Assembly (NCBI GenBank): GCA_964016885.1
Contig: OZ024743.1
Span: forward strand, 121,767,650 to 121,831,649
Source of the DNA: Eledone cirrhosa
Taxonomy: Eukaryota > Mollusca > Cephalopoda > Octopoda > Eledonidae
Reading direction: 5' to 3'
DNA: 64,000 nt
Below the pieces are notes generated by a model, which saw only the letters and a program-made list of their open reading frames with translations, did not search any database and was not told the origin of the DNA. Positions 1-12,500 of this stretch are shown here, piece after piece. The first letter of the stretch is position 1, and each line of letters begins with the position of its first letter. The translations under genes were made by a program, and so were the position numbers.

Positions 1-552
1 TTTTACGTTTCATTCTCAGCTAATACTGATACTTCTAAAAACTACCTTATTACTAATACATATTGTAGTACTATAGCAGTTTAATCTGACGACTGATTTT
101 ATGCAGGTGTTGCTATTTTTAGCAACATATATACTTCATACTTGATTACCCAAAAATGGCTAAATACTACATGCATTACTTTCGTCTATCTACAGAACTA
201 AAAACACAATGTTTCCAAGTGTTTAAAAAAAAAAACATGATTCCATGCAGGTTGAAAAAGCCAAAGATTTAAAATCTATCGATTACCTACTGTTTCTAAT
301 TTATCATTTTATATTTCCAGGTACAACCAAGCCAAAAGGGAACCTCTATAAATTGTAGATACATTTCCCTCAAATCACACTCCACCATCCTAAAAAAGGG
401 AAGGACACACATTAGATAATGCAGTCCTGCATCACCACCACCCAATCCCTACAAAAAAATATAAAATAGATTGGTCGTGGTTGGAATTCGTTTGTTTGTG
501 GTCTGCTTAATTATGGCTGACCTAGAACTTTATAACCATTGAAAAGAGATTA
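1..552. other. No recognisable feature (gene 3' flank or last intron)
   Basis: AT-rich sequence with no repeat family or coding frame that I recognise. It is either the last intron of the CTBS-like gene or unrelated intronic sequence, since the final exon was not found. Confidence 0.5.
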
Positions 553-556
553 TTAA

Positions 557-796
557 CCCTTTCCTTACCATATTTCAAATGAATTTCTATGATTTTCAAA
601 TAATTTTGGAGGGATTTAGTAATATAATTAATTTTTAAACTTTCAATGATTTAACTAAGGTTCTTACATAAAGTTATGATGGAATGTTTTCACATAAATA
701 AAAACACTTTAAATTAAACAGTTTTGCATCATAAAACCAGTTTTCAGTCTGAAGTTCAAACATTGCTACAAATAGCAACATTAGCCGATTAAACTG
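557..796. mobile_element. TTAA-flanked short element (piggyBac-type MITE), degenerate
   Basis: Starts TTAA-CCCTTTCCTTACC and runs to a degenerate right end near a second TTAA. The internal sequence (for example gtattt/aatataatt blocks and cttacataaagttatgatgg) recurs at 7348, 10330 and 14660. Confidence 0.5.
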
Positions 797-1039
797 TTAA
801 AGTACTACAGCATGTAATTGGAAAACAGCAGTGTTTGGAAGTATCTGTATAAATTGAAGTTGAGATATGAAAGAAGAACAGGTGAAATATATTTGGAAAG
901 TCAAATAGCAGAGTGAATATATATATAAAATATATATAATGATCAGAGTGGTTACAACAGCATCACAATTCTGATGATAGTGGCATGGATAACAAGGAAA
1001 AATCATACTACAACTACAAGGTGGATGGTAAAACCTGGA

Positions 1040-2384
1040 CATTCCCTTGTAGCATCAACTCTGCTTGACACTGCTGGAAAAGGTGTCAAAAGGTGCTGAA
1101 ATCATTGAAAACTCCAGTTGACAGTTGATGAAAAAAATGTCTCGCTGTGTAAACTGTATGAAGAATATATATGAAAGATTTATTGCCAAATATTCAAGTC
1201 TCAGCCACTTACTTATACTCTCTGCCACAATCACCCAATATTACATAGTGATGAAGACACCTGGTTATTATATGTATGCAATTGGTACAAGGTATTTGTC
1301 ATCTGGGAATGTCTGCATTGCAAATATTGACTGTGGTGAATAAGTTTCCTCTCAAAATCTGCTTGTGTTAGCACGACTCTATAAATAAGTACAGGGTGCC
1401 TAAAACAAGCTCAAAGCGTTGTATGGACTGTAGGGAAATTATCAAGGGTAAATCTGCAGGCTAAAATACCTATAACATCATAACTGGAAATAGCTGTCAT
1501 GAATCACACAAGTATTTAAGACCATCTCAAATTCAGTTTTGCTCTCTTGTCTCTCTTTTCACACTGCTGGTCTCTGAGAGAGTTGACGGCTGTCACTCGA
1601 TTGCAGCCGTCACTGATCATTAATCTTCAGCACGCTAGTAATTTTTATGAGTTGTTTCCCTTGACACTGCATTATCTATTAAAGGGAGATTACTTATATG
1701 GTGCATTTCGTTGCCTGCAACATGCTGAAAGTGAAGGTACTGCTGCAGTCAGGCCAGTACACTCAACTCAGTAAATCTGCACAAAGCAATATCTTATCTC
1801 TAACAACATCTCTGCATTCGTAAATTCCAACATATAACAACAAAATACTATTATGAACATTACATTTAATCTGTTGACAAAATATTATTATAAACTATTT
1901 ACATATTCTGGTTGTGTTATATTTTGCTACATGGCATTGTTGTATAGCATGCCAAATATAAAAATATAAAAATTAGCAATTCCGTTTTCCTTGTTGGTCT
2001 GTCTCAATTCATCGTGATCCTGATCATTTTTTCAACTACAACTCAGTGACTAACAACACAACTATGAGCAACACCACAACAACCAACCACATATTTGCTA
2101 AAATGGTATCTACCAGCATACTAAAATTACTGTCAAAGGATTATAGATACTTACTATCATTTGCTAATCACAGGATGCTATGGCACTCTAATTATCTTTA
2201 AAGTGTTTCTCTGTCACCACCACAATATCCAAATAAAGTATTTTTAATCTGGTGTTTTATCTGCTGAGAACTTTACCACATATTTTGGGGGAGATTATCA
2301 GATCAGACCAAGGAAACTATTTTTCCACTGATTTTTCTATTGCTGGCATAACTCCTGGTAGAGGTGTCACTACTTCTCTGGTGA
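1040..2384. other. Intronic sequence, no identified gene
   Basis: No exon of the host gene and no known repeat was recognised. A 75-codon frame at 1547-1774 has no match to a family I know. The sequence is AT-rich and non-repetitive by eye. Confidence 0.4.
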
Positions 2385-2620
2385 CAGGAGGAAGGATTTG
2401 AACTCAGAATACACAGGGCTAGAACAAACAAAGCATCCCATCTAAAACCTTAACAATACTGCATATCCACCACCTATCATTGACCCTGAAAGGATAAAAA
2501 GCAATGTTGACCTTGGCAGGATTTGAACTGGAAATACAAAGGGCTAGAACAAATACTGAGGCATTTAATCGATAACTAGCAAAAGAAATTCTCCTAAAAC
2601 TGTCATATTCTAATACTGCC
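2385..2620 (-). repeat. Two tRNA-SINE heads in tandem
   Basis: Two copies of the minus-strand B-box-like motif (gatttgaactcag and gatttgaactgg on the plus strand) followed by the family's agggctagaac segment lie about 110 bp apart. Each is a truncated tRNA-derived SINE head of the family seen whole at 5275-5492. Confidence 0.6.
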
Positions 2621-2914
2621 AAGACTTCTTTAATGAGACAGCATTATATGCAATCTTTCTACCTTAATGAAGCCCATTATAAAAACCTTTTTCCTCACAA
2701 GCAGACATTAGACATTAAACAATGATGATGATGCACTTTCACCAAACATCTAATTTCTAACTGTACCATTCTGTAACAAATTCTTTAAAAATTAGGCCCA
2801 AATAATTTGTAAGGTTAGCCATCAAATCTTTTAACAAAATTTAGTTGTCTGAGAAGTAATTTGTCTGTTTTCTACTTCTCACAACCCAAATCTAGAAATT
2901 TACTTGCAACCTGA

Positions 2915-3790
2915 TCATCATCATCAGCATTTAGTGTCCATTTTCCACACTAGCATAGGTTAGACGAACTGTCCTGTTGTGAGACAAGCCAGGTCGGATG
3001 ACTGTGTTTTGCACACACAGAACTGATTTTGGTTTGGTCTCTATGGCTGGGTGCCCTTCCTAATGCCAACCCCATTTTCAATAGTTACAGGGTGCTTTTT
3101 GTCATGACGCCTACACGACCACTTTACAGTGTGGGCTGGATGCATATCGTCATGGCACCAAAATAACCACTTAATAGTGTGGATTGGGGACTTAGGTGGG
3201 GAAGATGCATATGGGAAGGCGGGTCTTCTGTATTACTATATAACGCCAGAGATCACAGTCCTGTGTCATCACCTTTCAGAGGTGCAATTGTGCAAGGTCA
3301 GCTTTCATCACCTCATCCCAAGTCTTCCTACTCCATAGCTTCCATCGACTGAGCGCTCAGCACATTTTCATACAGCTGTCATCCTTCATACGCATCACAT
3401 GTCCATACCAATGCAATCTCCTCTCTGGCACACTACATCTGATCCCTCTTATGCTCAATTTCTTTCTCAGTTCATTTATGCTTTGCCGTTCATATATATT
3501 ACTATTACACATCCATCAATGTATGGAACCTTCATTTCTTTCCAATCTTCCAGATCTCACTAGCATGCAATATTGCTGTTCATATACATGCATCATACAA
3601 TCTGCCCTTCAATTTGAGGGGAAAACCTTTTGTAGTTAGCAGCAGTAGTAATTCTCTTAACTTTCTCCAACCCATTCTCACTCTGGCTACTGTGCTTTTA
3701 GAACAACCTCCTGCAGTGTTAATTGGTCGCCCAGGTAACAGAATCTATCTATTACTTCTACAAAACCCTCTAGGCATTTGCAGGAGCTTG
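2915..3790 (-). pseudogene. RTE-like LINE, 3' fragment with long tail
   Basis: From 3790 down, decayed coding sequence for the RTE C-terminal domain is visible (the RLRWYGHVM-type block near 3380-3420). It is followed by the long 3' untranslated tail with the GGAAGGGCATCCAGCC box and the CATCATCATC end (2915-2930 on the plus strand). It is truncated at the 5' side and has several frameshifts. Confidence 0.7.
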
Positions 3791-3840
3791 TATCCTGTGA
3801 ACTCTAGCTACTTATTGCACCTGTGTATCGGCCACATGTA

Positions 3841-4375
3841 AAACCTATGTTCTTTCCTTCATAAAAACGTTATTAGATGGGTTATATTCTCATTCATAAT
3901 CTTTATTTCTTGCTGAATGATTTTCATGAACTCAGTTTTCTCATTTGGTGTGTTGATATTTTGAATTTACTTAGGATGTATGCATTTCTGTTTGTAAAGT
4001 TTGTTAATCTTTTTATACGCTGTTCTTTTCATATTTATCATTAACATTCATTTTAATTTTTTGGCCTGTATTTTATTTTGTGGTAATTTCTCTACCTTAG
4101 TTATATCTTTTTAAATTATTCATTGTATGTTTCAATAGATATCTCATAGCAATAGAGAGATATGAATAACAGTCCAAATCTTCTGACAAAATGTGAAATA
4201 ATGATTAAGAACATCAACAACAAAACTATAGTTAAATAGTAGCTATATATATGCAAACCAGTATGTATAATGCAACTTTTTTTTTGCATCAAAGAAACAC
4301 TATGACATTTCTCTTTTCCATCAATGAGATTATATATTGTGTTAGTATTTGTTTGGCAAGATTCTTGATGAGAAG
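3841..4375. other. Intronic sequence without recognised features
   Basis: AT-rich, no exon and no recognisable repeat. Short frames on both strands at 4116-4451 have low-complexity composition. Confidence 0.4.
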
Positions 4376-4439
4376 TCACATTTCGTTCTTTCTTTTCTTA
4401 TGCCCAGTTAGCCCTAAGAGGGTCACATTGGAAACAACT

Positions 4440-5170
4440 GTCACCAAATGATCTGACTGGATCCCTAAATGAGACCAACTGAAGTTATAGATATTATCCA
4501 ACCATCTTGCTGGTGGTCTACCTCTGGGTCTCCTGCTAGTTGATTTTACCCATAGTATCTGTCCTGCGATTCTTTCATTATACAATCTAACCACATGCCT
4601 AATGCAGAGAACTAGCTACTCTACCTAGAGCAACCCCCTGATCTCCAAGCTATGCACCTTATAAATTAATGAAACCCTATTTCAGTTGCTTGTATTCATG
4701 ATTGTATTTTTTTTTTTACTACTATCTAAGATACATGTCCATAGGTAAGAAGTAGGCAAGAATAGCAAATTGAAGATAACACGTTTGGCTCTTACACCTA
4801 CTTTCCTTCTGCTAACCAAGTGTTGAAGTTGGTACATTATTACACCAACTCCCGCAATTCATGCATCTAATTCAGCCTCCTGCCTCCCATCACTTGTGAA
4901 AACTGCATAAGATACTTGAACTTCTCCACCTGCTTCATTCTACTCACATACGAAGCACACTGTACAGGCTTACTCTAGACGACAAATGTCTCGTCTTTGT
5001 AACACTGATTTTCATTTCTGCCTTGCAGCAATTGGCAGCAAACCTATCCAGTACGTGCCAGAAATCACCTTCTGATGAGTTAATTAACACCATGTTTTCT
5101 GTGAATATTAGCCAACCAATCCTACATTCGCTAATTCTGATAGCACTTCCACCCTGGCTGCACATGTTAG
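4440..5170 (-). pseudogene. Decayed non-LTR retrotransposon fragment
   Basis: On the minus strand 5165-4944 resembles the region around the LINE FADDMVL motif, here FTENMVL, followed by DRFAANCCKAEMKISVTKT (the family's DRFAAECDEAGMKIS-type block). 4594-4450 carries RRPRGRPPARWLDNI, the C-terminal GRPRTRW-type block. The aspartates of motif C are lost, so it is dead. Confidence 0.65.
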
Positions 5171-5274
5171 TCTCTCACAAATATTGCTATACTTTGGGAG
5201 AGTCATGCTGCCAAAAACACACACACACACCGATTGAGTTTCATTTTGCATTTATTAATAGTTAGGTAATTGAG

Positions 5275-5492
5275 GGTGGTGGATTGGCAGTATCGGTTGG
5301 GCGTCAGACAACATGCTTTGCGGCATAGAGCTACGGCCCTTTACATTCTGGGTTCAAGTTCCGTCGAGGTTAGCTTTGTCTTTCATCCTTACAGGTTGAT
5401 AAATAAAGCACCAGTAATGCATTGGGATCAATTTAATCGACTTTCCCCTCCCCCAAAATTGTTGGCCTTTTGCCTAAATCAGAAATCATTAT
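5275..5492 (+). mobile_element. tRNA-derived SINE
   Basis: The head has an A-box-like segment (ggcagtatcggttgggcg) and a B box (gggttcaagttcc), then the family body (ctttcatccttacaggttgat) and the tail ending in tggccttttgcc. The Pol III promoter layout and the tRNA-like start support a tRNA-derived SINE of the octopus type. Confidence 0.8.
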
Positions 5493-5493
5493 T

Positions 5494-5680
5494 GGATTGG
5501 CAGTATCAATAGAGGGTCTGACGCCATGCTTTGCAGCAAAGAGTTACAGCCCTTTATGGTCTGAGTTCAAATCCCGCCGAGGTTAACTTTGCCTTTCATT
5601 CTTACGGGGTCGATAAAATAAAGTACAAGTAATGTACTGGGATAATTGCTGGCCTTGTGCCAAAAGTAGAAACACTTATT
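5494..5680 (+). mobile_element. tRNA-derived SINE, second tandem copy
   Basis: Begins ggattggcagtatcaatag directly after the first copy. It has a B box (gagttcaaatcccgcc), the ggggtcgataaaataaag body and the ggccttgtgccaaaagtag end. The head-to-tail arrangement suggests insertion into or beside the tail of the first copy. Confidence 0.8.
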
Positions 5681-6011
5681 AGTCTAATCCATTCCTCGGT
5701 TGGTTTAGTAACCAGATGGTTATTTAATTATCATAGCTATTTCATCACACATTCTGTGACCTCCCCAATGACTATTGTGACCCTCTGTGTCTTCTCTTTG
5801 TTTTGAATTTGTTCCAGTTATTTCACAGAGGGTCAAAATAGTGATTGAGAAGGTTACAGAATGTTTAGTGAAAGAGCTTTGACAATTAAACAACTATTTA
5901 GTGACAAAACTAACCAAAGAATTAACTAGCAGCCTGACTAATAATTAAACCAAAGTGAAACTCAACTGGTGTGTGTGTGTTTATATTGGCAGCATGACTC
6001 TCAAATAACAA

Positions 6012-6224
6012 TTATATTGGCAAAATTAGTTGAGCATCGGAAAAAATGCTTTGCAATATTTAGTTATGGCCCTTTACATTCTGAGTTCAAATCCCGCCAC
6101 TGTTAGCTTTGCTTTTCATCCTTATGGGGTTCGATAAAGTACCAGTAACACACTGGAGCCGATTTAGTCGACTTTCTCCTTCCCTTCAAATTGCTGGCCT
6201 TGTGCCAAATGTAGAAGCAATTAT
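6012..6224 (+). mobile_element. tRNA-derived SINE
   Basis: Same family: head, B box gagttcaaatcccgcc, cttatggggttcgataaag, cttgtgccaaatgtagaagc. It sits right at the outer end of the 5182-6010 foldback. Confidence 0.8.
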
Positions 6225-6443
6225 TTGTTTGAACCTTTAATATCTTAAAACCATTCTTGCATTGTTCACAAATATGATAGTATATGGTAAAATTATATCA
6301 CTAATTACCCAGTGATAGTACTAATCAACCTCATGATCTTACTGCGTATTGCAATGAATTTTCTTCATGAGAGGGAAAAATAAATCATTTATGAAAAAGT
6401 TCTCCTAAGAGCAAAAATTTTGAACATAATCTTTATCACTTAC

Positions 6444-6534
6444 CACTAACATTCATCGATCTTATATATTCGTATTTATGACGTAAACTTCTGTAATCTT
6501 CAAACCATATCTGTTTCATTTGCCCATTTGTTTC
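6444..6534 (-). CDS. CTBS: CTBS-like exon 7, penultimate exon
   Basis: The 91-base exon (phase 0 to 1) follows TTTTTTAG and ends AGTG|gtaagt. Residues 327-356 include GQMKQIWFEDYRSLRHKYEYI, matching the family's GHFHQVWYDNPQSISLKATYI. The missing final exon should start with the family's GIGMWNANCL block. I read the minus strand from 6443 to 1 and did not find it. Confidence 0.9.
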
Positions 6535-9500
6535 CTAAAAAACAGAAAAATCATTCATATTATTACAATTTATACTGACCACTCTAGTAAGAGTCCTCCA
6601 TCAAGTTCAATGATGGGCACTGTCTTTCAAACAACGGAAAGCCTAACTTGTGTATTATTGTATAAATTATTGAGTATTCCACAGACACATGTACCCTGAA
6701 CACAATTCTCAAGCAGAATCAGCAGGCACAATATGTGACAAGGGTGGACCTTTGAATTACAGGTAGTCTCTCAAATGGGCTTCCACACAGTTTCCATTTA
6801 TCTAATTTCACTCTCATGGCTTGAGTTGAATTGTACAGACATTTGCTTAAGATACCCTGTAGTGGTATCAAACCCAGGGCCTTATGATTGCAAAGCAAAC
6901 TTCTTAACCACTCAACTACATTGTGTACATAGCATTAAATAGATGTCTATTGAAACTACTTACCTATTTCCTAGATATATCTTACCATCAAATATTTTCC
7001 TAATAATCTCAACACTTAAAAATAAAATTAACCCTTTGATGCCAAACTGTTCATTTTATGCTTATCTTTATATTAAAATAATTTTAGTTTAGAATATTCG
7101 GTTAAGTAATGTTCTAAATATCAGCTTGCTAATGAAAAATGAGCTATTTATTAAATTCGTCCAAATTTTTTATTATTTTAAAAATTAATTGAAATACATA
7201 GGCAGTGTATTTCGTTAGAAATATGGTAATGAAAGGGTTAAATCAATTAAACCAAGAAATAGCCTAAATTCCAAGTTGCATGTGCAACAACAAAATATCA
7301 TGTTCTCAGTCTTTTAACAAATTTTAATGTATCATAAAAACATTTAACCCTTTCATTACCATATTTCTAGTAAGACATTGCCTATTATTGTCAAGTAATT
7401 TTGAAAATAATCAAGAATCTGAAGGGATTTAGTAATATAACTTTCTCATTAAACTGGCATTGAAACATAAAGGTTCTTACATAAAATTATGATGGAAGGT
7501 TTTTAGATAAATAAACATTTTATAATTTTAGTTATGTTCTTGATGGTTTCCTTTTTATAGAACCAAATAACCTTAAAATAAAAGCATATATGCATGTATG
7601 TGTGTATGTGTGTGTATATATATACACACACACATACACGCGCACACATACACGTACGCACACGATGATTAATTAAACTGCTTTAAAAAAAGTGACCCAA
7701 AGAAATAAACATAAACTTATGTAAGGGAGACAACTTTTGGAGGCTGCATTCTGGAAAGGCTTAATGAAGTGGTGATCTAAAAAAAAAAATCTACCATAGT
7801 ATAGACTTGAAATTGAAATTGATACACTAACTGCAGCTATTTCACATATTGTGCTTTTCATTAATGAATTTTTAAACTGAATAAAAATGACAAAACACTG
7901 AAAAGCCAAAAAAATCAAAATGCAGTATATGATCTGGTTCTTTATGTACTGAGTTTAAATTCTGCCTAGCACTACTTTGTTTTTCTTCCTTCCGGAGCTG
8001 ATAATTTAAAGTACTAATCAAGTACTGAGGTCGAAATAATCGAGTGTTTTCCCTTCCTTAAAAATGTTTAGCCTTGGACCTATCATTATCATCATCAGCG
8101 TTTAATTTTCCATGCTTGCATGGGTTAGATGGTTGTCACGTGCTGAGGCCAGATTTATTTTGGCTTGGTCTTATGTACCTTCCTAATGCCAACCACTTTA
8201 CAGCATGTACTGGGAGCATGATTTCTACAGCTGGATGCATTTTATTGTGACTCCATCACTACCACCTTACAGCATGGACTGGATGTTTTTTGTCGTGGCG
8301 CTAGCACTACCATCTTACAGGGTGGACTAGGTGTTTTACAAATGGCACCAACTCTATTTCATTACAATACTAGGCTGCTCAGTGTACATGGTACTGGTGG
8401 GTTGCCAACATTTCATTGGTGAGTCATGGTGGTGCCTGGCTTCCTTAGGTGGCCTAATCGGAGGCCATTTATATACTGTTTGGAGCAAGTGGTTGTGAGG
8501 GTAAAAATAATTATTTTACTTGTGTCCCTTACCCAGAACATCCTACCTAGTTCCATTTGATATCTAGTAAAGCTTTATAATATTCATATTCTTTTCCAAT
8601 CTGTTTATTTTTTACTAATTTAACCCCTTTGATACCAAACCACTTGAAACCTTCCTTGGTACTATGAGACTAAGCTGCATATTACAGCTTAGAATGGGTG
8701 CATTTAAATTTACCTAAAAATCTTCCATCATAATTCTATGTAAGAAAATTTGTTAATGCTCCAAACACTGACTGATAATTGACATAGTTATATTATTAAA
8801 TACCTGCATATTCTTAATTATTTTCTAAATAATAGGAAAATTATAAACAGTGTCTTTCATTAGAAAAATGATAATGAAAGGGTTAACTAACTTTCAAACA
8901 CCCATTTGGCAACAAGTGCCATTTCTAAATGAATGACTACCTTCTTATAGTAAGTCAAGTACAATATACTCATTTCATGGATACAAACATGGCTGAGTGT
9001 AAGACTCATGCATTGTTCACTTTCCTGACATTTGTAAATTATTCTATGTACTATACATGCACCTTTGATGAGTTTTAGTGCACCTGAGCACTGTACACAA
9101 TTTTCATTATTATTACTAACAGAAAAACCACCCTTAGGGTGGTTTTCTGCTAGCATGTGTAGTGTGTATATTGATATTATATGCAAGTATATATGCATGT
9201 AGATATGATACATAAAAAAAAAATCGTAATTGACAATATACACAGAAATTGAACGAAGACTGCGTTACACTGTCTTATGTAATCAGTAACGTAATCCATG
9301 ATACATTAAAAAAAGACAATATTATATAAAAACTGCATTAGGAGAAAATTAGTGACAGAAATATATGAATATTTATTTAAACGATCGCTAACCAGAGGTG
9401 TTGACATTTGAAAATTTTAAAGAAGTGAATCTTTAAATCATCATCATCATCATCATCATTTTACGTCCACTTTTCCCTGCTTGCAAGGGTGGGATGGGGC

Positions 9501-12500
9501 TTATTCAGCACAGCATCTCTCCACTTGTCACGGTCCTTTATCATCTCCACCGTGAGCTTCAGTGATCTGAGGTCTGTTCTCACCACCTCCGCCCATGTTT
9601 TTTGTGGTCTACCTCTACCACGTCTTCCTTCAACTGACATTTCCTGGCACTTCTTCGCCCATCGGTCATCCTCCGTGCACATCACATGTCCATACCACCG
9701 CAGCCTCCTTTCTCGCACACTACATTCTATCCCTCTCAGACACAGTTTCTCTCTCAACACATTTATGCTGGGTCGTTCACGCACATTTACACTGCACATC
9801 CAACAGAGCATGCTTGCCTCATTTCTCTCCAGCCGTCGCATATCCTCTGCAGTTGCTGCCCATGTCTCTCTACCATGCAGCATCAAGCTCCTCACACAAG
9901 CATCATATAACCGGCCTTTCGTACGCAGGGAGAAACCCTTCTTCGTCAGCAGAGGAAGCAGCTCCCTAAACTTCTTCCAACCCGTCCTTATTCTAGATAC
10001 TATGGCCTCGGAAATAAGTAATAAAATATATTTAATGAACAACCACGAAATTTAGTAGATAAATTATGTAATATTCATTCATTATTTATTCAAAGTAATC
10101 CGACTTATTTTACTAAGGGGATAAAAAATTGTAAACCGTACGCAGTCCCGCGCTTCTTACTTTATTATAGTTTAGATTAATTTGTGGATGAAGACAATAA
10201 AAAAATTAAACAAAAAACACACAACAAATTTTGTACATATATGATGACAAAATGTTGGTGCTCAAGTGGCCACTAACTTTGTGTGTAAGACTTATAAGAC
10301 ATGACACTGGCTATGATTTTCAAAGAATGTTGATAATCAAGAATTTGGAGGTATTTAATTATATAACTAACTTTTTCATTATTAAGCTGTTGTTTGGAAC
10401 ATAGCTTAAAGGTTAATACATAAAATCACAATGAAAGATTTTTAGACAAATAAACACTATAAAATAAATAGCTTCATATCACAGAACAAAGTGTGGTTTC
10501 AGGCAGTTTAGTAAAAGGGTTTATAAATTTTAATGGTTTATAATAATAGTGTTACATCTTTTATTATTAATCCTTAATTTGAAAGAAATATAATTTTCTC
10601 AAGTATCATCATCATCATCATCATCATCATCATCGTTTAGAATCTGTTTTCCATGCTTGTATGTATTACACGAGCTGGCACATTACGAAGCCAGCGAGGT
10701 TGGGTCACCACATCTTACTCATATGCTTCACATTTGGTTCTGTTTTCTACATCTGGATGCCCTTCCTAACACCAATCCCCTTACACAGTGAACTGGATGC
10801 TTTTCGTTGTGGTAGCAGTATGAACACTCAACAGGGTGGACTGGGTGTTTTCATGGCACCAGCACTACCACTTTACAAAATGGACTGGATGCTTTTTGTT
10901 GTGGCACCAGCACAACATCTGAAATATCATTTCATTTGTTGGCTCCATGAATTTGTTAAACCTATGAGCCAACAAGGTAGCTTCTATGCAGTCACTCAAC
11001 CTGCTAGAAATAGTAGCCAAATCGCTCCTAAATCACACTATCATCTTAAAAAGAAAAGGACAATAAATAATGTAGTAGTAATGGTCCCTAAACAGAAAGT
11101 ATGGTAACAACTGGAATGCTGTTGACTATATGTCTGCTTAAACAGGGTTAACTTTAATAGCTCTAACTTTTTCTAATTTGTTCTGATTATCATTTTTTCC
11201 CCCAGATAAATGATGACAGTTATAAAGCTAGCTCAGCAAATAAAAAGACATGCTGTAATTGTTGCCTTAACGGCAGATTTATAGATTGCTCACTTCCTGA
11301 AAATTGCATGGACATTTGTTGTCAAAGTTTGCAAAGAGCTGGAAGCTGTTGATGGAGATTCTACAGCAACAGCCAAATGTAAAATGCCTGCTAAGGGTCC
11401 CAATACCATCAAAATACCCAAATTTGTACAAAAGGTACAGAAGATTATTGATAAAACCTCCAGAAAGTCAATTAGCACCGTTGTTAAAGAGCTCAAGATT
11501 TCAAGGCACACTAGCAAAAGAATTATACATGAGGACCTTCAATACAAGTCATGTGTGATAAGGAGAGGCCAATTCATGTTGGCAAAGACAAAAGATAACT
11601 ATCTGATCCATGCAAAGCACTTGTTGAGAAAACTGAAACATCAAAAGCCTGGAATGCTTTGGTTTCTCTCTAATGAGAAAAACTTTGATCATGACCAAAG
11701 GAATTCCAGATGGTTATGTAGAGATTCCTAAGATGTTCCAAAAGTCATGCACAAAGTGTCTGGCAACTGTGATGAGTCTGGGAGTAGTGAGCAATAAGGG
11801 AGATGGAGATATCATGACTCCTCACTTCTTTTCCTCAGGGCTTAAGGGTCAATGCTGTGGACTATGATGAGGTGTTGGAGAGGGTTATGAAACTTTGGAT
11901 AGAGAGCATGAGCAAAGGCAGACTGTACACCAACCAATAACACTCTGTGCTATCTCATAAAACCATGACAACCCATGAATGGATGAGTTACAATCTCCAC
12001 GATCACGTCCCCCAAAACATATATATATATAATAATGAAATTATTGTGTACAGTGCTCAGGTGCACTACAACTCATCAAAAAGTGTATGTATATTACATA
12101 GAATAATATACAAATGTCAGGGAAGTGAATAGTGTATGAGTCATGATATACATGTGTGTATGTGTATGGAGGGGGAACATTAGGTGTAGTGTTGGCGAAT
12201 CTCGGGAAGCATGGAGGTTTTAAAGGATGCAGTGTCTCGACAGCTAACAACTGATGCAGGTAGTTTGTTCCATGCTTCAGCAACTCTGAGCGTGAAAAAA
12301 TGTTTCCGAAAGTCATAGGAACTGTGCTGTTTTCTGATTTTGTAGGCATGTCCATGTGTGTTAGACACATGGAAATCAAAAAGGTACTCAGGGTTGTTGT
12401 TGGCAAGATGGTTAATAATGTTGTGGGTGTTTACCAAGTCAGTTGCCAGGCATCAGAGCTTCAATGTATCCATGCCCAGGGAAGCAAGGCGTTCAGAGTA

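Larger units (their letters stand above)
5182..6010. repeat. Diverged palindromic foldback related to the 63.3-kb Penelope-linked palindrome, split by SINEs
   Basis: The left end reads ctttgggagagtcatgctgcc and the right end is its diverged inverse at about 5975-6008. Inner arms carry the same ctgtgacct...aggttacagaatg pair found in the 63.3-kb palindrome, with the centre near 5815. The left arm is interrupted by two SINEs (5275-5680). Confidence 0.65.

Noticed and set aside
300..360. Acceptor-like tatatttccag followed by a short frame on the plus strand
   Set aside because: No partner donor, no homologous product, and the only supported gene is on the other strand.
9489..10055. 188-codon plus-strand frame
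   Set aside because: It is the antisense shadow of the RTE C-terminal frame at 9461-10013, whose motifs are clear on the minus strand.
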